Source: Aminobacter carboxidus
GTDB taxonomy: Bacteria > Pseudomonadota > Alphaproteobacteria > Rhizobiales > Rhizobiaceae
NCBI RefSeq assembly: GCF_014863355.1
Contig: NZ_JACZEP010000001.1
Location: 1,178,001-1,242,000, forward strand
Length of the DNA stretch: 64,000 nucleotides
Direction of reading: 5' to 3'
The notes below the pieces were generated by a model. That model did not search any database, had not been told where the DNA came from, and saw only the letters and a program-made list of their open reading frames with translations. Positions 54,605-63,049 of this stretch are shown piece by piece (within the stretch, counting starts at the first letter, position 1; each line of letters starts with the position of its first letter). The position numbers and the translations under genes are program-made.

Positions 54605-55549
54605 ATGCTGCGTTTTGCGCTCGCACGGCTGGCCATGGCGATACCGACATTGCTGCTCGTCGCGGTGACGGTGTTCGTGCTCATCCGTCTCATCCCCGGC
54701 GATCCGGCGGCGATGATGCTCGGCGACGCGTCCGACGCACAAGGGCTGGCGGCGCTGCGCGAGCGGCTCGGTCTCGACCGCAGCATCCCCGAACAGTTCC
54801 TGATCTGGGCGTCGCTGCTGCTCCAGGGCGATCTCGGCAAGTCCATCGTCTCGGGACAGGACGTGCTGCCGACCATCCTCGATCGCTTTTCAGTCAGCGT
54901 CCAGATCGTCATTCCGGCTGTTTTGCTGGCGACCCTTGTCGCCGTGCCGATGGGCATGTTTGCCGCCTGGAAACAGAACAGCCTGCGCGACATATCGCTG
55001 GTCAGTTGTGCGACGTTGATGCTGTCCATCCCGGCGTTCTGGATGGGCATGCTGCTGTTGCTGCTGTTCGGGCTGAAGCTGCGCTGGCTGCCGGTGGTTG
55101 GCTACGTCAACTTTTCCGAGGATCCGAAGGCCGCATTCGTCTATCTCATCCTGCCCGTCGCCACCCTGTTCTTGCACGAGGTCGGCGTGATCCTGCGCAT
55201 GGCGCGCGCCTCGACTCTGGAAGTGCTCAACCTCGAATACATCACCCATGCCCGGGCAAAGGGCCTGCCCGAAAGTGCAGTGATGTGGCGGCACGCTTTC
55301 CGTAATGCCTTCGGCCCGACCTGGACGTTGCTGGGTCTCATCCTCGGCAACCTTTTGGCCGGAGTGGCGATCATCGAGACCGTGTTCACCATTCCCGGTC
55401 TCGGCCGCCTGCTCGTCGATGCGATCTTTGCCCGCGACTACCCGGTCATCCAGGGCTGCCTGCTGTTCATCGCCTCCATCTACATCCTGGTCAATCTGGT
55501 GGTTGACCTGCTGTACCCCATCTTCGACCCGAGGATTGCTGCGCAATGA
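54605..55549 (+). CDS. ABC transporter permease, DppB/OppB type
   Basis: 314 residues with six membrane helices. It begins LRFALARLAMAIPTLLLVAV with RLIPGDPA, the DppB opening. The EAA loop reads EYITHARAKGLPESAVMWRHAFRNA. It forms the importer channel with the next gene, whose ATG overlaps its stop. Confidence 0.92.
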   Translation: MLRFALARLAMAIPTLLLVAVTVFVLIRLIPGDPAAMMLGDASDAQGLAALRERLGLDRSIPEQFLIWASLLLQGDLGKSIVSGQDVLPTILDRFSVSVQIVIPAVLLATLVAVPMGMFAAWKQNSLRDISLVSCATLMLSIPAFWMGMLLLLLFGLKLRWLPVVGYVNFSEDPKAAFVYLILPVATLFLHEVGVILRMARASTLEVLNLEYITHARAKGLPESAVMWRHAFRNAFGPTWTLLGLILGNLLAGVAIIETVFTIPGLGRLLVDAIFARDYPVIQGCLLFIASIYILVNLVVDLLYPIFDPRIAAQ

Positions 55550-56364
55550 GACGGCTCCCGCTCAATCTCCTCATCGGTGGTGTGCTCATCACGGTGCTCG
55601 CGGCCATGGCGCTGATCGGCATGGTCTGGACGCCTTACGATCCGCTGGCGATGAACTTCGCCGCCACGCTTTCGCCGCCGAGCGCCAGCCACTGGCTGGG
55701 AACCGATGAGTTCGGGCGCGACCAGTTGAGCCGGTTGATGACCGGAGCCGGCACCAGCGTTCGCACCAGCGCCCTTACTGTGCTGCTGGCGGTGTCCGCC
55801 GGAACGCTGTTCGGTGTCGTCAGCGGCTTCATGCGCGGTTGGCCCGACCGGATCATCATGACCCTCAACGATGTGCTGCTCGCCTTTCCCGGGCTGCTGT
55901 TCGCGCTCGGTCTGCTTGCCGTCCTGGGCGCAACGGAAGGCGGCATCATCCTGTCGCTCGGGCTGATCTACATGTCCTCGGTCGTTCGCGTCGTGCGGGG
56001 CACGGTGCTCGGACTGCGGGCGAGGGAATTCGTCGAGGCATCAGCCGTGATGGGCAATTCGCGCCTTTACACCATGTGGCGCCACGTTCTGCCCAACTGC
56101 ATCGCGCCGCTTACGGTGCTGGCCACATCCATCTGCGGCTGGGCCATGCTGGCGGAAAGCTCGCTGAGCTTCCTTGGCCTTGGCGTTGCGCCGCCGTCGC
56201 CGACCTGGGGCAATATGCTGTCCGGCAGCCGGGCCTTCCTGGATCAGGCGGTGTGGCTGGTGATCTTTCCCGGCCTTTCCATCTCGGCGTCGCTGCTCGG
56301 CATCAATCTCCTGGGCGATGCGCTGCGCGACATGCTCGACCCCCGCATGAGGATCCGCGCATGA
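55546..56364 (+). CDS. ABC transporter permease, DppC/OppC type
   Basis: 272 residues. It carries LGTDEFGRDQLSRLMTGAGTS, the DppC signature, and the EAA loop REFVEASAVMGNSRLYTMWRHVLPN. Five to six helices. It overlaps both neighbours by four bases (ATGA). Confidence 0.92.
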   Translation: MRRLPLNLLIGGVLITVLAAMALIGMVWTPYDPLAMNFAATLSPPSASHWLGTDEFGRDQLSRLMTGAGTSVRTSALTVLLAVSAGTLFGVVSGFMRGWPDRIIMTLNDVLLAFPGLLFALGLLAVLGATEGGIILSLGLIYMSSVVRVVRGTVLGLRAREFVEASAVMGNSRLYTMWRHVLPNCIAPLTVLATSICGWAMLAESSLSFLGLGVAPPSPTWGNMLSGSRAFLDQAVWLVIFPGLSISASLLGINLLGDALRDMLDPRMRIRA

Positions 56365-58010
56365 CCACGGCCCCGCTTCTCGAGATCGAGAACCTGTCGC
56401 TTGCGGTGCCTGCGGCCGGGCTCACCATCGTCCGCCAGGCAAGCATTGCCATCGCGCCGGGCGAGATCGTCGGCATCGTTGGCGAGTCCGGTTCCGGCAA
56501 GACCATGCTCGGGCGTGCCGTAATCGGCCTTTCTCCACCGCCGGTGAAGCATGCCGGCGGCGACATCCGCTACCTCGGTCGCGCTTTTTCATCGATGAGC
56601 GAAGCCGAACTGCGCTCCATCCGCGGCACTGGCGTCGCCATGATCTTCCAGGAGCCGATGACCTCGCTGAATCCGTCGATGACCATCGGCCGCCAGATGG
56701 AGGAGGGGCTGGCGCTGCACGGCGGCATCACTGCCCCGGAACGGCGAAAGCGCGTCCTGGCGATGCTGGAGCGGGTTGGCATCGGCGCCGACGAGCGCTT
56801 GCTGAGTGCTTATCCGCACGAGTTCTCAGGCGGCATGAGGCAGCGCATCATGATCGCCAGCGCCATGTTGCTGCGCCCGGCACTGCTCGTTGCCGACGAG
56901 CCGACAACCGCGCTCGACGCCGTGACTCAGCGCGATATCATGGATCTGCTTGTCGAACTGACCCGCGAGCACAAGACCGCGGTCATGCTCATCAGCCACG
57001 ACCTACCGATGGTCGCGCGCTATGCCGGCCGGATCGTCGTCATGCAGAACGGCTCGATCGTCGAGCAGGGCCTAACGTCCGAACTGCTGGCAGCGCCGCA
57101 GCACGACTACACTAAAAGGCTGCTGTCTTCGTTGCCTACCCGCGGGCCGGCGCGGCCCGTGGCCAAGGGTGACGCTCTGATTTCGGTCGATAAGCTGGTC
57201 GTCGAGTTCCGCAAGAACGGCGGCCTGTTCAAGCGCGCCAGCACCAAGGCGGCGGTGCGAAACGTCAGCCTGGACATTCGTCCCGGCGAGGTCGTTGCTG
57301 TGGTTGGCGGATCAGGTTCCGGCAAGACCACTCTTGCCCGGGCGATCGCCGGACTGACGACATTTCAGGGCGGCAGCGTCACGTTCCGCGGACAGGCGAT
57401 GTCAAACGGCGATGCGGCCTCGCGCAGGGACTATCGCAAGCATTGCCACATGGTCTTCCAGGATCCGTTTTCGTCGCTGGACCCGCGCATGAAAGTTGGC
57501 GCGCTGGTAGGCGAGAGCCTGCGCGCATTGCCCGAGATCCCCAGGTCCGCTCATGGACGGCTCATCGAAGAGGCGCTCGTCGACGCCTCGCTGGATCCGA
57601 TACTGGCAAGCCGCTTTCCCCATGAGCTGTCGGGCGGGCAGCGGCAGCGCGTGGCCATTGCCCGCGCGCTCGTGCGCCGCCCAGCCTTCGTCATCGCCGA
57701 CGAGGCCGTGTCGGCGCTCGATGTCACCGTACGCGCCCAGATATTGTCGCTGCTGGCCGAACTGCAGAAGAAGCTCGACTTCGCCTGCCTGTTCATCACC
57801 CACGACCTTGCCGTGGTCGAGCAGATCGCCGATCGCGTCATCGTCATGCAGGATGGCGTGATCGTCGAGGAGGGCAGTCGCGACGCCATTCTCGACAACC
57901 CCAGCCATCCCTACACCCGCAAGCTTCTGAGCGCGATCCCGCTGCTCGAACCGACGACGGCCGGCGGCCTGCGCCTCAAGTGGCGTCACGCCGACGCCGC
58001 GATGCAATGA
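56361..58010 (+). CDS. ABC transporter ATP-binding protein, fused DppD-DppF type
   Basis: 549 residues with two complete ATPase domains. The first has Walker A GESGSGKTM, signature FSGGMRQR and Walker B LLVADEP. The second begins near residue 270 and has [17 protein letters not shown] and FVIADEA (Ala replaces the common Pro after the Walker B Glu, a conservative change). Peptide-importer Q-loops are FQEPMTSLNP and FQDPFSSLDP. The chain is of GsiA type, giving both ATP sites of the importer. Confidence 0.93.
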   Translation: MTTAPLLEIENLSLAVPAAGLTIVRQASIAIAPGEIVGIVGESGSGKTMLGRAVIGLSPPPVKHAGGDIRYLGRAFSSMSEAELRSIRGTGVAMIFQEPMTSLNPSMTIGRQMEEGLALHGGITAPERRKRVLAMLERVGIGADERLLSAYPHEFSGGMRQRIMIASAMLLRPALLVADEPTTALDAVTQRDIMDLLVELTREHKTAVMLISHDLPMVARYAGRIVVMQNGSIVEQGLTSELLAAPQHDYTKRLLSSLPTRGPARPVAKGDALISVDKLVVEFRKNGGLFKRASTKAAVRNVSLDIRPGEVVAVVGGSGSGKTTLARAIAGLTTFQGGSVTFRGQAMSNGDAASRRDYRKHCHMVFQDPFSSLDPRMKVGALVGESLRALPEIPRSAHGRLIEEALVDASLDPILASRFPHELSGGQRQRVAIARALVRRPAFVIADEAVSALDVTVRAQILSLLAELQKKLDFACLFITHDLAVVEQIADRVIVMQDGVIVEEGSRDAILDNPSHPYTRKLLSAIPLLEPTTAGGLRLKWRHADAAMQ

Positions 58011-58031
58011 ACTGACAGGGAGGGAACAGCG

Positions 58032-58892
58032 ATGGCTGGACATATTCAGCGCACGTCGAGGCAGGGACACGGCATCAAGCTGAGCTACTATGATTTTGGC
58101 GCGACGCCGTTCTTTGCCTGCCAGATGGATCAGCGCTTCAGCTACTGCCTTCATGTGCCTGAGGGATATAGCGAAACGGACGCAAAGATCTACAATCTTG
58201 CGGTCATCGTCCATGGTACAGGGCGCACCGCGACATGGTATCGCGACCGCTTCGCGGATTTCGCCGACAACAATGACTGCATCATTCTCGCGCCGCTCTT
58301 TCCGGTGGGAATCATCGAGCCGGGCGAGTTGTCGAACTACAAGCGCATCGATTTTCACGGCATCCGCTACGATCACATCCTGCTGTCGATGGTCGACGAG
58401 GTGTGCGCCAAGTACCGCGTCCGCGACGATGGCTTCCTCATGTACGGCTATTCCGGCGGCGGGCAGTTTTGCCAGCGCTTCTTCATGCTGCATCCGCAGC
58501 GGCTGCGTGCCGTTTCGATCGGCGCCCCCGGCGTCGTGACGCTGCTCAATGCCGACTACGACTGGTGGGTCGGTGTGCGCGACATCGAACAGCGCTTCGG
58601 CCACCGCATCAACCTCGAGGCGATGCGGCGCGTGGAAGTGCAGACCGTCATCGGCAGCGAAGACACCCAGACCTGGGAGATCACCATCCCGCGCGACAGC
58701 AAGCTGTGGATGGATGGCGCCGAATTGCAGGGCGAGAACCGTCTCGATCGCATCGAGGCGCTCGCCGGATCGTTCGAGGCCGGTGGAATTCGCGTGCGCA
58801 GGGACGTCGTCTCTGGAATTGCGCACTCGCCCTTCGATATGGCCGGACCGGCCGAGGAATTCTTCACCACCGTAATCAGCAAAACAAAATAA
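58032..58892 (+). CDS. Alpha/beta hydrolase
   Basis: 286 residues. The likely triad is Ser141 (YGYSGGGQF), Asp211 (GSEDTQTW) and His265 (GIAHSPFD). HGTGRT at 61-66 supplies the oxyanion site. No signal peptide, so a cytosolic hydrolase acting on the imported compound or its product is inferred. GGGAGGGAA precedes the ATG. It lies between the ATPase gene (21 bases) and the binding-protein gene (26 bases). Confidence 0.85.
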   Translation: MAGHIQRTSRQGHGIKLSYYDFGATPFFACQMDQRFSYCLHVPEGYSETDAKIYNLAVIVHGTGRTATWYRDRFADFADNNDCIILAPLFPVGIIEPGELSNYKRIDFHGIRYDHILLSMVDEVCAKYRVRDDGFLMYGYSGGGQFCQRFFMLHPQRLRAVSIGAPGVVTLLNADYDWWVGVRDIEQRFGHRINLEAMRRVEVQTVIGSEDTQTWEITIPRDSKLWMDGAELQGENRLDRIEALAGSFEAGGIRVRRDVVSGIAHSPFDMAGPAEEFFTTVISKTK

Positions 58893-58918
58893 CAGCAACG
58901 ACTTAGGGGAACAAAGCA

Positions 58919-60478
58919 ATGCAGACCATCAAGCAACTGTCGGTCCTCGCGATCCTGCTCGGAACCGCCGCTTCGGCAACGTCGTCCTTGGCCAACGAAG
59001 CAGGGACACTGCGCGTCGCCATCCATTCGGACATCGCCAGCCTCAATCCCGGGGTCAATCGTGACGCCAATTCGGACATGGTGCTCGCCCATGTGGTGGA
59101 AGGGCTCGTCGGCTTCGGCGACGACCTGACGGTTAAGCCGATGCTCGCCGACAGCTGGACGACAAACGACGATGCAACCGTCTATGAATTCAAGCTGCGG
59201 GACGGGGTGAAATTCCACGACGGCAAGCCACTGACCGCCGAGGACGTGGTCTGGAACTTCAACCGCTACCTCGAACCAGCCACGACCTTCCAGTGCGTCG
59301 GGCGCTATGACGGCCAGGTCGGGCCGAAGCTCGCCAAGATCGAGGCAGTGGATGCTGGGACGGTGCGTTTCAGCTTCGACGCACCGGCACCGAATTTCCT
59401 GATTACGCTGGCGACCATCCAATGCACGCCGTGGATCCTGAGCCGCTCGTCCGTCGACGAAAACGGAGCCTTCGCCAAGCCGGTTGGCACCGGGCCATTC
59501 GCCTTCGACACGCAGCAGAGCGGCCGCTTCCTCGATCTCGTGCGTTTCAAGGAATACGCAGCACTGCCCGGCAAGCCTGACGGCTATGTCGGCAACAAGA
59601 CCGCCAATCTCGAGCGCGTGCGCTTCATGGTCGTACCTGATGCCAGCACGCGATCGAACGGTCTTCAGTCAGGCGAAATCGACGTGATCGACGAGGTCGA
59701 GCCATCGGTCATCGAGTCGCTGCGCACCTCCAAGATGACAGTCGACATTCAGCCGACACCGGCATGGATGACGCTGCAGCTGCAGACCACGGCGCCTGCG
59801 CTTTCCGACCCGAAGATGCGCCGGGCGATCGCCCACGCCATCGATCTGACGCAGTTATCGGCGGCCCTCGGTGGCGGGCTTTACACGCCAAACCCGTCGG
59901 TTCTGGCCAAGGACACCTATTACTACGACAACTCGGCAGCCGCCTGGCCTGCCTACGATGTCGAACTTGCGCGCAAGCTGGCAGGCGAAGCTGGCTACAA
60001 GGGCGAGGAGATCAGCGTGCTGGTTGCCAATCGGCAGAACCGCGTGCAGGTCGCGACGATCATCCAGGCGATGCTGTCGCAGGCCGGCATCAAGATCCGC
60101 CTCGACGTGCGCGATTGGGCGACGCAACTCGACCAGTATCGCGCCGGCAAATACGAGCTCGCCGTCTTTGCCTATTCGGCCCGTCTCGATCCGCTGCTCA
60201 GCTACCAGTCCTATATCGGCGACAAGAAAGCCGAGCCGACCCGCATGTGGGACGACGCGCGCGCCACTGAACTGCTCGCCAAGGTCTCGACACTTCGCCA
60301 GCCCGAAGAGCGCAAGAAGGTGTTTTCGGAGCTGAACGCGGAAATGGGCAAGCAGGTGCCGATCCTCGGCCTGTTCAATATCCCGAGCGTGACAGCGCTT
60401 TCTCCTGGGGTGAAGGACTTTGCCGGCTGGCAGGGCGGCACCAACCGCTTCTGGGGCGTCACCAAGGTCGCCGACTGA
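58919..60478 (+). CDS. ABC transporter substrate-binding protein, SBP_bac_5 family
   Basis: 519 residues. The signal peptide (LSVLAILLGTAASATSSLA) is cut near residue 25. The peptide/nickel binding-protein pattern is AHVVEGLVGFGDDLTVKPMLADSW, FKLRDGVKFHDGKPLTAEDVVWNF and VGTGPFAF. It delivers substrate to the permease pair upstream. Members bind peptides, opines, glutathione or sugars, so the ligand is open. AGGGGAA lies ahead of the ATG. Confidence 0.92.
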   Translation: MQTIKQLSVLAILLGTAASATSSLANEAGTLRVAIHSDIASLNPGVNRDANSDMVLAHVVEGLVGFGDDLTVKPMLADSWTTNDDATVYEFKLRDGVKFHDGKPLTAEDVVWNFNRYLEPATTFQCVGRYDGQVGPKLAKIEAVDAGTVRFSFDAPAPNFLITLATIQCTPWILSRSSVDENGAFAKPVGTGPFAFDTQQSGRFLDLVRFKEYAALPGKPDGYVGNKTANLERVRFMVVPDASTRSNGLQSGEIDVIDEVEPSVIESLRTSKMTVDIQPTPAWMTLQLQTTAPALSDPKMRRAIAHAIDLTQLSAALGGGLYTPNPSVLAKDTYYYDNSAAAWPAYDVELARKLAGEAGYKGEEISVLVANRQNRVQVATIIQAMLSQAGIKIRLDVRDWATQLDQYRAGKYELAVFAYSARLDPLLSYQSYIGDKKAEPTRMWDDARATELLAKVSTLRQPEERKKVFSELNAEMGKQVPILGLFNIPSVTALSPGVKDFAGWQGGTNRFWGVTKVAD

Positions 60479-60499
60479 CTTGTCGGAAAGGGAGAGGGA

Positions 60500-61936
60500 A
60501 TGTCCTTGCACGCGTTCGACTATGCCACCTCAGATGCAATGAGCGTGGCACAGGCAATCGCGGACGGTGTGCTGACACCGTCCGAGGCTGTCGCTGAAGC
60601 ATTTGCCGCGATCGATCGCGTCAACCCCGTGCTGAACGCCGTGATCCTGGAAATGCGTGACGCCGCGCAGGACCAGCTTGCGGCCTTGCCCGAAACCGGG
60701 CCGCTGCGAGGGGTGCCGACCCTGCTGAAGGACGATTGCCCCTCATTTGCCGGTGCGGCCATGTCGTATGGTTGTCGCGCCGCGCGCGGAAATGTGTCGC
60801 ACCAGGACCACGAGATCGTCTCTCGCTACCGCGCGGCCGGGCTGGTGGTCGTCGGCAAGACCAACCTGCCGGAAATGTCGTGCAACATCGCCACCGAGCC
60901 GACATTGCACGGGCCTGCCCTCAACCCGTGGAGCCTCAGCCGCAGCGTCGGCGGCTCTTCGGGCGGTGCCGCGGCGGCCGTCGCGGCGGGGGTGGTGCCC
61001 TTCGCCTATGGCAATGACGGCGCCGGATCGATCCGCATCCCGTCTTCCAACACCGGCCTGTTTGGCCTCAAGCCGTCGCGGGGGCGCACGCCGTGCGGCC
61101 CCGTTTCCTCCGAAAACTGGGGCGGTTTGGTCTGCCACCATGTCCTGACCCGCAGCGTCAGGGATTCGGCTGTCATGCTCGACCTGACCTCTGCCCAGGA
61201 GCCGGGATCGCTCTATGTCGCACCTTTCGAGGCCCAGTCGTTTCTTGCGGCGGCGGGCAGGCGCCCGGGACCACTTCGCATCGGCCTGGTCGATCGCTCC
61301 GACCTCGATATCGCAGTGGAGCCGCAGGTGCGCGCCGCACTAGAACGTGCCGCGGCCAGGATCGAGACGCTCGGCCACAAGGTCGTGCCCGTCTCCTTTG
61401 CCCATGACAGCGTTGCCCTCGCGCAGGCGGTGACCGACCTGATCGCCGCCTACACCGCGATCGAGGTCGACGACATCGCACTCGAAATGTCGTGCCCGGT
61501 CGACGATTTGCATTTCGAACCGGTGAATATCGGCCTTGCCGAATATGGCCACAGCCTTGGCGGTACCGATGTGTTGCGGGCGCGTGGCCGTGCCAACGCC
61601 ACGTCGCGTGCCTTCGCCGGAGTCTTTGCCGGCGTCGACCTGGTGATGAGCCCGGTCACCCCGTGCCTGCCGCAACCGCTCGGCACGTTCGACGTGCGCA
61701 GCAGCGACTGGAAAACGTTCATCGGTAGCGTCATGGCGGCGAGCGTCTTCACCCATCCGGCGAATGCGGCAGGAATCCCCGCCATGAGCGTGCCGATGGA
61801 GCAGAGCGACGACGGGTTGCCGATAGGGATCCAGTTCCTGGCGCCCTATGGCGCAGAAGCGCTACTGCTGTCGGTGGCTGCCGAGATCGAGCGCACCTAT
61901 CCATGGTCGCAGCGCCGGCCGTCGATCCACGCTTGA
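60500..61936 (+). CDS. Amidase signature family amidase
   Basis: 478 residues. The Ser-cis-Ser-Lys triad is visible: Lys77 (GVPTLLKDDCPS), cis-Ser153 or 154 (SVGGSSGGAAAAV) and nucleophile Ser177 (NDGAGSIRIPSS). It hydrolyses a carboxamide. No signal peptide. With the C45 enzyme it gives two different amide-directed enzymes in one operon. GGGAGAGGGA precedes the ATG. Confidence 0.92.
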   Translation: MSLHAFDYATSDAMSVAQAIADGVLTPSEAVAEAFAAIDRVNPVLNAVILEMRDAAQDQLAALPETGPLRGVPTLLKDDCPSFAGAAMSYGCRAARGNVSHQDHEIVSRYRAAGLVVVGKTNLPEMSCNIATEPTLHGPALNPWSLSRSVGGSSGGAAAAVAAGVVPFAYGNDGAGSIRIPSSNTGLFGLKPSRGRTPCGPVSSENWGGLVCHHVLTRSVRDSAVMLDLTSAQEPGSLYVAPFEAQSFLAAAGRRPGPLRIGLVDRSDLDIAVEPQVRAALERAAARIETLGHKVVPVSFAHDSVALAQAVTDLIAAYTAIEVDDIALEMSCPVDDLHFEPVNIGLAEYGHSLGGTDVLRARGRANATSRAFAGVFAGVDLVMSPVTPCLPQPLGTFDVRSSDWKTFIGSVMAASVFTHPANAAGIPAMSVPMEQSDDGLPIGIQFLAPYGAEALLLSVAAEIERTYPWSQRRPSIHA

Positions 61937-61944
61937 GGTTTCAA

Positions 61945-62571
61945 ATGCTTTATACCAAGCCCTATTTCGATCCGCACGATGCGGCCGAGATCCACGACCT
62001 CGTCGACCGTGTCGTGCTCGGCACGCTGATCACGCCGCATAAGGGCGGCTTGGCGATCTCGCACCCGGTGTTCATGATGGACCGGGCGCGGAACTGCCTT
62101 GTTTCACATGTCGCCGCCAACAACAGCCACGCCGACCTGATCCGCAATGGGCTTCCGTCAGTTGCTGTCCTGATGGACCGCGGCAGCTACATTTCGTCCT
62201 CGTGGTATCCGGCGGCACCCGCCCGCGACAGCGCGCCGACGTGGAACTTCATGGTCGTGCACATTCACGGCACGCCGGTCCTGATGTCGCAGGCGCAGAC
62301 CGCCAGGCATCTGCATGACCTTGTCAGGCACATGGAAGAAGGCCGCGAGGACCCGTGGCAACTGGGCGAACTGGGGCCTGGGGGGCTCGAGCGCCGGCTT
62401 CCCAACATTGTCGGCTACGAATTGCCGATTGCTCGCGTCGAGGCTCGGTTCAAGCTCGGGCAGGACGAACGTCGGCGCGACATGGTTGCCGCCGAACATC
62501 GGTTGCGCCAAGCGGGCAAAGACGGCCTTGCCAAAATCATGTCGCGATACTGCCCGGTGGAGCCTGAGTAG
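61945..62571 (+). CDS. FMN-binding PaiB-like protein
   Basis: 208 residues of the PaiB/FMN-binding split-barrel type. Marks are MLYTKPYFDPHDAAEIHDLV at the start, GLAISHPVFMM, HVAANNSHAD, SSSWYP, PTWNFMVVHIHG and LPNIVGYEL. Bacillus PaiB is described as a negative regulator of proteases, but most members are undescribed flavoproteins. ATG 61945 has GAGG seven bases upstream. Last gene of the operon, eight bases after the amidase. Confidence 0.88.
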   Translation: MLYTKPYFDPHDAAEIHDLVDRVVLGTLITPHKGGLAISHPVFMMDRARNCLVSHVAANNSHADLIRNGLPSVAVLMDRGSYISSSWYPAAPARDSAPTWNFMVVHIHGTPVLMSQAQTARHLHDLVRHMEEGREDPWQLGELGPGGLERRLPNIVGYELPIARVEARFKLGQDERRRDMVAAEHRLRQAGKDGLAKIMSRYCPVEPE

Positions 62572-62603
62572 GCGGGAAGCGATGCAGTAAGGCCGCTGGC
62601 CGG

Positions 62604-62620
62604 TGCTCCAAAGGGGAGCA
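62604..62620 (-). terminator. Hairpin downstream of tRNA-Leu and the operon
   Basis: TGCTCC (62604-62609), five-base loop, GGAGCA (62615-62620). It lacks a T-run, so this is a weak candidate for ending either transcript. Confidence 0.3.
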
Positions 62621-62622
62621 TC

Positions 62623-62707
62623 TGGTGCGGATGATAGGAGTCGAACCTACACGCCTCTCGGCACTGGAACCTAAATCCAGGGCGTCTACCAGTTCCGCCA
62701 CATCCGC
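62623..62707 (-). tRNA. tRNA-Leu (anticodon TAG)
   Basis: 85 nt with a class II long variable arm. The acceptor GCGGATG pairs with CATCCGC, the anticodon loop is ATTTAGGT, the T arm is TAGGTTCGACTCCTA, and CCA is encoded at 62623-62625. Confidence 0.96.
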
Positions 62708-62716
62708 ATGCGACCG

Positions 62717-62745
62717 CCAATCCCATGCCGCCATCATTCTGTCAA
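62717..62745 (-). promoter_or_regulatory. Putative promoter of tRNA-Leu
   Basis: On the minus strand TTGACA (62740-62745), 17 bases and GATTGG (62717-62722), about ten bases before the tRNA 5' end. The 304 bases from 62746 to the tig start contain no gene; they are A/T-richer around 62860-62910, probably tig promoter and leader. Confidence 0.5.
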
Positions 62746-63049
62746 TCTCGGAGCCGAAATGACACCGGCCGGGAGAAACCGCGAAGATAGTTGAAAATTG
62801 GCCCCGCCTGTGACAAAAGGCCTGTCAAATAGGATGGGACGCAAGGGACCGTCTTTCAAAGACACGATAAGAAGTCGGAAAAACAATAACTTATCGGACT
62901 TTTGGAAGAAGGCGAAACCAAACGGGCCGCAACGGCGGGCCAGGATGGCGATTTGCGAACTTGAAGCCACCCCCGGCAAACGAATTCCGGCAGGCTGAAC
63001 GGCAGGACGCCGTCCAAGCCGCGCCATACGTGAAAACAAAGGTTTGATG

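Noticed and set aside
62602-62760. Possible integration site at tRNA-Leu
   Set aside because: No integrase, no duplicated tRNA 3' end and no mobile genes are seen around this or the other two tRNA genes.
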